A stretch of DNA of 36,546 nt, taken from NCBI GenBank assembly GCA_013043165.1, contig JABDOQ010000107.1, positions 1 through 36,546 on the forward strand, read 5' to 3'. Position 1 is the stretch's first letter; the number at the start of each line of letters is the position of its first letter. Of the stretch, positions 1-6,131 are shown in pieces. Origin of the DNA: Woeseiaceae bacterium. GTDB taxonomy: Bacteria > Pseudomonadota > Gammaproteobacteria > Steroidobacterales > Woeseiaceae. A program made the position numbers and the translations under genes. The notes under the pieces are model-generated. The model searched no databases, was not told the DNA's origin, and saw only the letters and a program-made list of their open reading frames with translations.

Positions 1-120
1 GGAAGACTGAGACACTGCGCCGGGTCCTTCCCGGCCAGGAGTTTCCACTCGCGACGCCTGCTTTACCCCCCAATCCTGCCATTCAAATGGCCGCTTTCGG
101 GGTATTATGAACTGCCGCTG

Positions 121-144
121 ATGACCCAAAACAGTCGTTTGACT
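121..144 (+). repeat. Degenerate dispersed repeat, copy A
   Basis: This 24-base segment begins ATGACCCAAAAC and matches the segment at 3585-3608 at 20 of 24 positions. It lies just upstream of the lipoprotein hydrolase gene. A shorter related core, TGACCC followed by A/T, recurs near 1433 and 2490. The surrounding bases (about 86-120) hold further degenerate GGCCGCTTTCGG-like sequence. I read these as remnants of a dispersed intergenic repeat family. No transposase gene is nearby. Confidence 0.45.
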
Positions 145-160
145 CAAATCTGATTTGAAT

Positions 161-1030
161 ATGGACATGCTGAAAGTGCGGATTTTTATTCGGCCATTAA
201 TACCGATTGGTATGGTACTGCTAGCTTCCTGCGGCCCAGAGCCCGAACCGAGGCAGATGATCGGGAGTTTGTCGGTCGATGATTACCAACTGTCTTACGT
301 CTGTGCCGGTAAGGGAAGCCCGACGATATTCTTGGAAGCACCGTCAGGAATTAGCGGCGAGCAGGCATTTTCATCAGTATTTGAAGAAATTGCCGCTGCA
401 AACAAAGTCTGTCGTCTTGAGCGATTAGGATTTGGTGACAGCGATCCGGTTCCACCTAGTTTGAATCAGACCGTCAAAGACTATAGTCACGAATTGAGGG
501 AGTTAGTCAAAGCTGTTTCACCAGACGACGATGTGGTCATAGTTGGCTACTCATTCGGTGGACTCATTGCGCGCTACTATGCAGCGCACTATCCATCAAA
601 CGTAAAGGGGTTGCTTCTTATCGATGCGGCGCACGAGGATTGGATACGCGAGATGAAAGCCCAGATGTCGGAGGACGACTGGCAAAAGATGCAGGAGATT
701 CTTTATTGGTTCAGGGCAAATCTGGGACACAATGTTTGGGACAGTCAAAAAGAGATGGATGACTCACCGCTAATTGATCAATCTATGCCAATCCGAGTAA
801 TTTCTAGAGGACTCGACTTCCAAAGAATCCGGCTTGCCGAGGTTTCCGAAGATGGATTTCGTATCTACAACGATTTGCACAATAAGTATCAGGTGGCGCA
901 GGAAAACCTCTCGAAAAACACGACTCGTGTGATCGCCGCAAGGAGCGAACATTTCATTCCAGACACTGAACCTGAATTGGTTCTGGCCGAACTCAGGCGC
1001 CTACTTTCGGAGATTGAAACTCACCCCTGA
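161..1030 (+). CDS. Lipoprotein alpha/beta hydrolase
   Basis: This is a predicted envelope-anchored serine hydrolase of 289 residues; the substrate is unknown. A hydrophobic N-terminus ends in the lipobox L-A-S-C with Cys24 as the lipidation site. The nucleophile elbow G-Y-S-F-G places the catalytic Ser near residue 131, and S-E-H-F near residue 264 supplies the probable catalytic His. R-L-G-F-G-D-S-D (about 88-95) fits the loop before the cap domain in the alpha/beta hydrolase fold. Three in-frame starts exist (TTG 155, ATG 161, ATG 167), none with a good Shine-Dalgarno; ATG 161 was chosen as the first ATG. The gene looks more AT-rich than those after 4200 and sits among degenerate repeats, which suggests acquisition. 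The fold is secure; the function is not. Confidence 0.8.
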   Translation: MDMLKVRIFIRPLIPIGMVLLASCGPEPEPRQMIGSLSVDDYQLSYVCAGKGSPTIFLEAPSGISGEQAFSSVFEEIAAANKVCRLERLGFGDSDPVPPSLNQTVKDYSHELRELVKAVSPDDDVVIVGYSFGGLIARYYAAHYPSNVKGLLLIDAAHEDWIREMKAQMSEDDWQKMQEILYWFRANLGHNVWDSQKEMDDSPLIDQSMPIRVISRGLDFQRIRLAEVSEDGFRIYNDLHNKYQVAQENLSKNTTRVIAARSEHFIPDTEPELVLAELRRLLSEIETHP

Positions 1031-1198
1031 CTGCTGCCTTTGGCCGCAAGCCGCTGTTAGGTTCGTTAACGGCTGCTAGGTTAGACTGGTCCACAAGGGC
1101 TGCTACTAACCCGAAGCGGTCCCCTCAATAGTCCTGGTAACTTCTGCGGCTGTTTAAATATCTAAATTTGCGCCGCAAGCCAACGTAGATGAAGAGAA

Positions 1199-1357
1199 AT
1201 GGGATTAACGGCATTAGTTTTCTGGATAGTTATTTTTCTCTTTCTGTTCCCGTTCGCGTACGCAATTTTCGCGCACTTTCGCGACAAGGCCGATCACCGC
1301 AGACAGCTCCGCGAGATCCAGCAGAAGCTGGATGAGAAACAACACCTAGAAAAATAG
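1199..1357 (+). CDS. Small single-span membrane protein
   Basis: This 52-codon frame starts MGLTALVFWIVIFLFLF and has one hydrophobic segment (about residues 4-25). A strongly charged, helix-prone tail rich in Gln, Glu, Lys and Arg (about residues 27-52) follows and could form a coiled coil. A purine-rich AAGAGAA stretch directly precedes the ATG, though its spacing is short. The hydrophobic-then-charged pattern is typical of real bacterial micro-membrane proteins and unlikely in random sequence, but no homologue is recognised. It lies alone between the lipoprotein hydrolase and the secreted repeat protein. Partner and function are unknown. Confidence 0.45.
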   Translation: MGLTALVFWIVIFLFLFPFAYAIFAHFRDKADHRRQLREIQQKLDEKQHLEK

Positions 1358-1413
1358 AAAACGAGGGCGATTGTATGTCCGTTACTGGCCGAAAGCGGAA
1401 GCTCGCCTGGTCC

Positions 1414-1438
1414 GAGGTAAAATGACGGCTGCTGACCC
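1414..1438 (+). repeat. Direct repeat, copy C (pairs with 2471-2495)
   Basis: This 25-base segment begins GAGGTAAAATGACGGCT and matches 2471-2495 at 22 of 25 positions in the same orientation. The two copies bracket the secreted repeat-protein gene at 1635-2303. The downstream half (TGACCC plus an A/T run) is shared loosely with copies A and E. The arrangement fits either a duplicated insertion boundary or two independent members of a dispersed repeat. Confidence 0.5.
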
Positions 1439-1634
1439 TTTGCGGATATTAAGTACATCCCAGAATTGACCGATTTTTCCTAAGTCGGATAATCATTTTG
1501 ATAAAGGCAAATCCAGCCAAAGCTGGAGACGCAAAGCCACGGGTCCTCGCTTCCTTCGAGAAGCCATCGTCCACTCCCCGAAGGACCCAAGATCGCCGGG
1601 CTGCCGATAGATCAGCAGCAAGGAGATCACGAAA

Positions 1635-2303
1635 ATGAAATGGGAAAAAGCATTTCTGTTGCCTCCCCCGATTGCCCTGGTAGCCGCGCTGTTCCTCGGT
1701 AACCTGGGCGTCGCCACAGCAGGCGTCGAGCCATCGCCGTTCCAACCAGAGATCAACCAGCTCGGTGCTGCCGAGAACATACTCGTCTCGGCAAATAGTC
1801 GGATCATCAAGGCGATGGATCATCCGCCGGATCCCGTTGTACCGAGCCCTAACCTGAATGGTGCGCTGAACCGGCTGGACGCGATCAACAGGCAGCTTGT
1901 CTCGGTGGACGACATGGTGGCCTCGATGATCGAAGAAGTAATGGGCTTCGAGCCATCGCCATTCCATCCACTGTCAGAGATTGTCCCGGCGATTGCAGGT
2001 GTACAGGGTGCGGCTCTGAATATCGTGGAAGAGATTGACGCTCGTCTGGGCTTTGAGCCAACGCCGTTCGTACCGGAGTTCGAGGCAAAATTACTAAGTG
2101 TCCAGAGTTCTGCGCAAGGCATCGAAACCAACACGCAAAACTACATTAATCAAATCGACTGTGATCCGAATGCGTGTATGGGTATTGACTCGCGGACTGA
2201 ATGCGAATCGATCGTGTGCTGCGTCTGGATTTCCACCGATAACAACGAGGATCCAGACTTCGGCTATTGTGATATCGATACGGACTATCAACCGGAGCTC
2301 TAG
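1635..2303 (+). CDS. Secreted repeat protein with Cys-rich C-terminus
   Basis: No known family is recognised for this 222-residue protein. Residues 1-29 form a signal peptide ending V-A-T-A. Three copies of a short motif follow: V-E-P-S-P-F-Q-P at 31-38, F-E-P-S-P-F-H-P at 105-112 and F-E-P-T-P-F-V-P at 140-147, with a weaker D-P-V-V-P-S-P-N at 66-73. The segments between them look helical, with A/I/L heptad-like spacing and many Asn, Gln and Ser residues. The last 47 residues hold six cysteines (176, 181, 190, 195, 196, 212) in an acidic context, suggesting a disulphide-bonded module outside the cytoplasm. GGAG lies about 10 bases before the ATG. The gene is flanked by direct repeats C and D and stands alone. 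A surface or periplasmic structural role is inference. Confidence 0.6.
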   Translation: MKWEKAFLLPPPIALVAALFLGNLGVATAGVEPSPFQPEINQLGAAENILVSANSRIIKAMDHPPDPVVPSPNLNGALNRLDAINRQLVSVDDMVASMIEEVMGFEPSPFHPLSEIVPAIAGVQGAALNIVEEIDARLGFEPTPFVPEFEAKLLSVQSSAQGIETNTQNYINQIDCDPNACMGIDSRTECESIVCCVWISTDNNEDPDFGYCDIDTDYQPEL

Positions 2304-2611
2304 TCCACTTTGAAAGGTACAAGCGTCGGCGCCGGTGCGCAGCCAGCCCTGCGTTCGGCGAGGGACTCTTGTGGTCGCCGTAGGTGTCTCCTGATGGCCG
2401 TTCTGAGACGGTCGCCAGCAAGCTAACTGTGGAGCTGCTTCGCAACGCATAGCAGCCGGTCGAAAAACCTGAGGTAAGATGACGGCTCGTGACCCAAAGC
2501 TGCTGTTCGTCTGAGAGGCCCGTTATTTCGATCGCTTTCGGAAACGTAGAATCACCAGTCCCGTGCTGTAACGCTTCCTGGCTGTATTCGCCTGAACGAG
2601 CGCTGTGAGCC
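2304..2611. other. Non-coding spacer holding repeat copy D
   Basis: This stretch has no frame with gene-like composition and a ribosome site. It holds repeat D (2471-2495) and loose motifs of the GGCCGTT...GACGGTCGCC and AGCAGCCGGTCG type. The permease gene starts directly at its end without an obvious Shine-Dalgarno. Confidence 0.4.
2471..2495 (+). repeat. Direct repeat, copy D (pairs with 1414-1438)
   Basis: This 25-base segment begins GAGGTAAGATGACGGCT and differs from copy C at three positions. It lies downstream of the secreted repeat-protein gene and in the same orientation as copy C. The following GACCCAAAGC recalls the core of copies A and E. Confidence 0.5.
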
Positions 2612-3532
2612 ATGGGATCCTTCGCAACCGCTCTAGCCCCGGTTCTGGTTCTCATCTTGGCCGGCTTTGGCATGAAGCGAGCGGCATTCCTGCCCGAGGA
2701 CACATGGCCTGGCATGGAGAAACTAACGTATTTCGTACTGTTTCCAGCATTGCTGATCGGAACGCTGGGCAATCAGTCGCTGGATGGTGTGCCCTGGCCT
2801 GGAATGTTGGCCGTTGTGGTCGGCACGCTTGCGATTGCCGCAACGGCGCTTGTCCTGTGGTATCGATTTCGACCCTCTTTGGATGGCCCTACATTTACGT
2901 CAATATTCCAGGGCGGCGTGCGTTTTAACACCTATATCGCTCTGGCCGTCGCCCAGGCATTCTTCGGATTCGAAGGCTTGACGATGGCTGCGGTAGCGGC
3001 GGGATTTATGATCGTACTGATCAATCTCCTATGCGTATTCGTTTTGATCGTGTACGGGAAGGCGGCAAACAGAGGCATAACGCCCTTTGTGCGAGAGGTC
3101 GCCGGCAACCCGCTGGTCCTGGGTTGTGCCATTGGCTGGTTCTTGAGCCTCAGTGGGATCGGGCTGCCAGGCATAACAGAAGATATTCTGGAAATAGTCG
3201 GGCGGGCCGCGCTGCCCTTCGGGCTCCTGGCCGTGGGAGCTGCCTTGAAGCCAGAAGCCGTCCCGGGACACGCCGGATCGATCGCGATCTCATCGATAGT
3301 ACAGTTTGGCTTGAAGCCGGCGTGCGCTGCATTGCTTTTATCTGGCGTTGGACTCTCGGGGGTTGCCGCTGCGGTAATACTGGTTGCTTTCATGGTGCCG
3401 ACGGCTCCTTCCGCTTACATTCTGGCCAGGCAATTGGGTGGCGACGCCGAGACGATGGCCTCGATTATTACCTTCCAGACACTGTTAGCGTTTCTTGTCA
3501 TGCCAATCATTGCGACCGTGGCGCTAGGGTAG
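2612..3532 (+). CDS. AEC (auxin efflux carrier) family permease
   Basis: This is a predicted inner-membrane transporter of 306 residues, the usual size for the family. The N-terminus (P-V-L-V-L-I-L-A-G-F-G-M-K-R) followed by T-Y-F-V-L-F-P-A-L-L-I is the typical first segment of AEC permeases. About ten hydrophobic segments in two halves follow, with the second half starting near residue 165 (G-N-P-L-V-L-G-C-A-I-G). The C-terminal P-T-A-P-S-A-Y-I-L-A-R-Q-L-G-G-D sequence is also family-typical. Family members export small organic acids or similar solutes; the substrate cannot be read here. ATG 2612 is the likely start, although no good Shine-Dalgarno precedes it. The gene is not in an obvious operon. 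Confidence 0.85.
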   Translation: MGSFATALAPVLVLILAGFGMKRAAFLPEDTWPGMEKLTYFVLFPALLIGTLGNQSLDGVPWPGMLAVVVGTLAIAATALVLWYRFRPSLDGPTFTSIFQGGVRFNTYIALAVAQAFFGFEGLTMAAVAAGFMIVLINLLCVFVLIVYGKAANRGITPFVREVAGNPLVLGCAIGWFLSLSGIGLPGITEDILEIVGRAALPFGLLAVGAALKPEAVPGHAGSIAISSIVQFGLKPACAALLLSGVGLSGVAAAVILVAFMVPTAPSAYILARQLGGDAETMASIITFQTLLAFLVMPIIATVALG

Positions 3533-3584
3533 CGGCATCACCATAATTTTCTTCCAATGCTTGCGCAATGGTTCGAACTCGAAC

Positions 3585-3608
3585 ATGACCCAAAACCGCC
3601 GCTCGACT
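3585..3608 (+). repeat. Degenerate dispersed repeat, copy E
   Basis: This segment begins ATGACCCAAAAC and matches copy A (121-144) at 20 of 24 positions in the same orientation. It lies between the AEC permease gene and the 66-residue protein gene, at the right-hand end of the accessory-looking region. Confidence 0.45.
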
Positions 3609-3692
3609 ATTGATAGACTCGACGGCCCAGTCAGGCCCTGGATCGGTACACGAGCAGGGAATTGCGAGTCTTCGTATCGTTCCTGCAGCGTA

Positions 3693-3720
3693 TTGAAATG
3701 CTCCCAATCGCACCAATACT
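3693..3720 (+). promoter_or_regulatory. Candidate sigma70-type promoter for the 66-residue protein gene
   Basis: TTGAAA (3693-3698) and AATACT (3715-3720) are separated by 16 bases and match the consensus hexamers at five and four positions. They lie about 90 bases upstream of the ATG at 3808. The assignment is by eye only. Confidence 0.25.
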
Positions 3721-3807
3721 TACGATGTTCCGTTGGCGCGGAACACTTATGGCTGAGCGGGCAGCGCGATTGCCCATCGCCTGCCGCATCAGTCGGGAGG
3801 AAGTACG

Positions 3808-4008
3808 ATGACTACAGCAGTGGTAGCAACCTACAAAGACGCCGGGACGATCTGGAATGTCAAAGACGATTTGATCTCAACGGGGATACCGAACGACGCA
3901 ATCAAGATCGACAAGGAACATTTGAAGATCCGCGTGATGACCCCCGATCAGACCAAAGCGGAAATCGTGGAGATCCTGAACCGGCACGCACCCGCCGAGA
4001 TTCACTAG
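3808..4008 (+). CDS. Small conserved-looking protein of 66 residues
   Basis: The gene has a strong ribosome site (GGGAGG about eight bases before the ATG) and gene-like composition. The protein starts MTTAVVATYKDAGTIW and has no signal peptide or membrane segment. Its pattern (beta strand, helix around residues 10-24, then G-I-P-N-D-A-I-K-I-D-K-E) recalls the small alpha/beta fold of YflT/general-stress-type domains, where a V-V-A strand precedes a helix that ends in G-(F/I)-P. That resemblance is weak and is not an assignment. It ends in a helix with E-I-V-E-I-L-N-R-H. It stands alone in a cytosolic context with its own probable promoter. Confidence 0.6.
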   Translation: MTTAVVATYKDAGTIWNVKDDLISTGIPNDAIKIDKEHLKIRVMTPDQTKAEIVEILNRHAPAEIH

Positions 4009-4239
4009 GCGCCGGATGCAGGGACCGTCACGTCGCTGCGTGCCACGTCAGGCGGCGGGCGGCACGCTCGATTTTTTCGAGCGCGAGGATTGGTGCGTCT
4101 GCATGAGCGCTCTTGCAAGTACTCGACCGCTTCGGCAAAAGTCCGAAATCCCGAAATTGGCGGCTGGACATTGCCATCGCTATCTACCAAACTTCTTACT
4201 ACTAATGGCGCAATCGCATCGCTACCTGAGAGACTCATC

Positions 4240-5040
4240 ATGCAACCATTCAAGTTACTCGGACGACTGCTGCCACTGTTGTCTTTGTTTGTTACTTCCC
4301 TGGCCGCGGCTGACGTACTCGACGACATTCTCGACAGGGGCACGATCCGCGTCGGTGTCGCTGAATTCGTGCCCTGGACCATGCGCACCGAGTCAGGCGA
4401 CCTGATTGGTTTCGAAGTCGACGTGGCAAAGCAGATTGCCGCGGACATGGGTGTTGATGCGGAACTCAAGGTCTATGGATGGGACGCAATAATACCGGCC
4501 CTGGACAAGGGCGAGATCGATCTAATCGCAGGCGGCATGGCGATTACACCGGAACGTGCGCTCAAGGTGAACTTCAGCCGCCCTCTCGCAATATCCGGTG
4601 TCGGACTTGCAACCAACACGAACAAGACACAAAACATGAAGACGCTGGATGACCTGAACGACGAGAGCGTTACCATCACGACGGTTGCCGAAACGATGGC
4701 GGCGAACGTGGCCAGGACCTTGTTCGATCGCGCCAATGTCAAGGTATTTCCGACGAAAGAGCCGGCGGAGAAAGCGGTACTCGAGGGTAGCGCTCACGCC
4801 TACCTGGCCGGCATCCCCGAAGTCCGATTCCTGGTACTCAGGAATCCCGCGAAACTCGATCTGCCGATCAACGAGCCGCTGGTCGCTTCGAGCGAGGCGC
4901 TCGCCGTGAAGAAGGGTGAGCAGCAGCTTCTGAACTTCCTCGATGCATGGGTGACGGTGAGGCAAACCGATAGCTGGCTCGAAACGTCACGAGATTACTG
5001 GTTTGGAACACTGGATTGGGCGCCGGCACTCGGTGATTGA
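4240..5040 (+). CDS. Family-3 extracellular solute-binding protein
   Basis: This is a 266-residue periplasmic binding protein of the amino-acid ABC transporter type (SBP_bac_3). A signal peptide (about residues 1-23, M-Q-P-F-K-L-L-G-R-L-L-P then hydrophobic, ending L-A-A-A) precedes the mature domain. The hallmark sequence G-T-I-R-V-G-V-A-E-F-V-P-W is followed by L-I-G-F-E-V-D-V-A-K-Q-I-A and W-D-A-I-I-P-A-L-D-K-G-E-I-D-L-I-A-G-G-M-A-I-T-P-E-R. ATG 4240 was chosen because it gives a clean signal peptide; the frame stays open to 4090 upstream without one. No ABC permease or ATPase gene is nearby, so it is an orphan that either serves a distant transporter or acts as a sensor. Its stop codon overlaps the next ATG by one base. 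Confidence 0.85.
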   Translation: MQPFKLLGRLLPLLSLFVTSLAAADVLDDILDRGTIRVGVAEFVPWTMRTESGDLIGFEVDVAKQIAADMGVDAELKVYGWDAIIPALDKGEIDLIAGGMAITPERALKVNFSRPLAISGVGLATNTNKTQNMKTLDDLNDESVTITTVAETMAANVARTLFDRANVKVFPTKEPAEKAVLEGSAHAYLAGIPEVRFLVLRNPAKLDLPINEPLVASSEALAVKKGEQQLLNFLDAWVTVRQTDSWLETSRDYWFGTLDWAPALGD

Positions 5041-5438
5041 TGCACACGCTTCGTAATACATTGTTGGGACTCACCGCAGCAGTCGCTGCGATGCCGCTGC
5101 TGACGGTTGCGCAAGAAGCAGAGGATCGGCCCAAAGCCGACGACAAGTCAATGGAAGAAGTCGTGGTTTACGGTACTCGACGCGGCGATCCCGTCGATAT
5201 CGATGCCCTTTATCTGGAGCAGTTTCGCAAGCGAGTCCTGGACGATTATTTCGAACAGCGGCGTCTCATGGAAAAGGAACAGTGGCGCAGCTCCCTCGAT
5301 GTCAAGTTGAAGAGCCCGTCACGCATCCGCTGGGGCTATGACCCGGGAGCAGAGCTGCGCATGCGGCGAGAGACCGACCTGATGGACCTGCCGTTTGAGA
5401 CCACGCGACCTGCATCGATCTTTCGCATCGGGTTCTGA
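5040..5438 (+). CDS. Small secreted protein with TonB-box-like segment
   Basis: This 132-residue protein has a signal peptide (about residues 1-24, ending L-T-V-A-Q). A short acidic linker leads into M-E-E-V-V-V-Y-G-T-R, which looks like the TonB box and start of the plug domain of TonB-dependent receptors. No plug or barrel follows. The rest is highly charged and helix-prone (Y-L-E-Q-F-R-K-R-V-L-D-D-Y-F-E-Q-R-R), then basic to the end. The A of its ATG is the last base of the binding protein's TGA, so the two are probably translationally coupled. Contact with TonB or the outer membrane is inference from the short motif alone. A truncated receptor is less likely, because the tail does not resemble a plug. 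Confidence 0.6.
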   Translation: MHTLRNTLLGLTAAVAAMPLLTVAQEAEDRPKADDKSMEEVVVYGTRRGDPVDIDALYLEQFRKRVLDDYFEQRRLMEKEQWRSSLDVKLKSPSRIRWGYDPGAELRMRRETDLMDLPFETTRPASIFRIGF

Positions 5439-5518
5439 CCAACGGACCGCTGCATCAAAAACGCCATGCCATGGCTGCACTGATACAAGTTGCCGGCAGA
5501 TATCGACGCTCGCCAGGA

Positions 5519-6046
5519 CTACATCTCCGCAACCATGCGTCCGAACTCATCGACCTTGTCCCAGTCCGTGAATTCCACGATCGAGTTCGGGTCCGTAGGA
5601 CCTTTGGTTATCCACATGATCAGACGGATCATCTGCTTGTCGACGAAGCCTAGACTCGGATAATCGATCTTGCCGGCAAACACGCCGAGCTGCTGAGGCT
5701 CCCAGTCGATTTTCTGCAAAAACTTCTGCAGGTACGGATTGGTTTCGGGCCGGTTCTTTTCCGGCTTTCGTGCGACAACATTTACCGAGAAGAAGGCGTT
5801 CGGATATCCTTCCAGCGTGGTTTGGTTTTCTTTTATGAACTCACCGACCAGCGGCTGATGTTTTCCGTAGCGAATACTTGCGCCTATCACAACCTTGTCA
5901 AATGTTCCCGGAACCAACTCCGGCTCATCCTTAAGGTCCTGCAATTGAACTCTGTAGCCGCTGGTTTCAATTGTTTGCTTGATGCGCTTGCAGATCTCTA
6001 TTGTGTGGCCGTCCGTGGTGGAATATAGGATCAGTACTTTCGCCAT
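5519..6046 (-). CDS. hemG: Menaquinone-dependent protoporphyrinogen IX dehydrogenase
   Basis: HemG oxidises protoporphyrinogen IX to protoporphyrin IX in haem synthesis, passing electrons through FMN to respiratory quinones at the inner membrane. The N-terminus reads V-L-I-L-Y-S-T-T-D-G-H-T, the flavodoxin-type FMN phosphate loop. V-V-I-G-A-S-I-R-Y-G-K-H follows around residue 52, as in HemG. The long-chain insert that separates HemG from short flavodoxins is present (N-P-Y-L-Q-K-F-L-Q-K and G-K-I-D-Y-P-S-L). At 175 residues it is close to the usual size of about 180. The start at 6046 (MAKVLILYS) was chosen because the fold begins there; the frame stays open to 6151. It is divergent from the pyruvate kinase gene across 85 bases. 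HemG is largely a gammaproteobacterial enzyme, which supports the taxon guess. Confidence 0.9.
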   Translation of the reverse strand: MAKVLILYSTTDGHTIEICKRIKQTIETSGYRVQLQDLKDEPELVPGTFDKVVIGASIRYGKHQPLVGEFIKENQTTLEGYPNAFFSVNVVARKPEKNRPETNPYLQKFLQKIDWEPQQLGVFAGKIDYPSLGFVDKQMIRLIMWITKGPTDPNSIVEFTDWDKVDEFGRMVAEM

Positions 6047-6100
6047 TTGGCGTAGCCCCCTTTGCATAGGTGGAATCCATAAGTGCTTCTGCGCGTAAAA

Positions 6101-6129
6101 TACCTTACAAAGGTAGGTTAGGAGAACCT
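6101..6129 (+). promoter_or_regulatory. Two adjacent hairpins in the pyruvate kinase leader
   Basis: TACCTT-ACA-AAGGTA (6101-6115) is a perfect six-base inverted repeat. It is followed by AGGTT-AGGAG-AACCT (6115-6129), a five-base stem whose loop is the Shine-Dalgarno AGGAG. The ATG lies seven bases after that loop sequence. The ACCT and AGGT arms can also pair with one another in other combinations, so alternative folds are possible. A regulatory role is inference. Confidence 0.3.
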
Positions 6130-6131
6130 CA

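Larger units (their letters stand above)
1031..1634. other. Mostly non-coding accessory spacer with degenerate repeats
   Basis: Apart from the small membrane-protein frame at 1199-1357, this stretch has no convincing gene. It carries several degenerate motifs of the type GGCCGnnAGCGG (for example near 1047 and 1388) and ACCCGAAGCGG (near 1109), plus repeat copy C at 1414-1438. The motifs resemble one another but are not exact, as expected of an old dispersed repeat family. No clear hairpin terminator was seen after the hydrolase gene. Confidence 0.4.

Noticed and set aside
2146-2772. Minus-strand frame of 208 codons spanning the secreted-protein end and the AEC start
   Set aside because: It overlaps two better-supported genes, and its composition (Ser/Arg/Thr-rich) is not gene-like.
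4090-4239. Fifty extra N-terminal codons for the solute-binding protein
   Set aside because: The extension has no signal-peptide character and no ribosome site. ATG 4240 begins a standard signal peptide.
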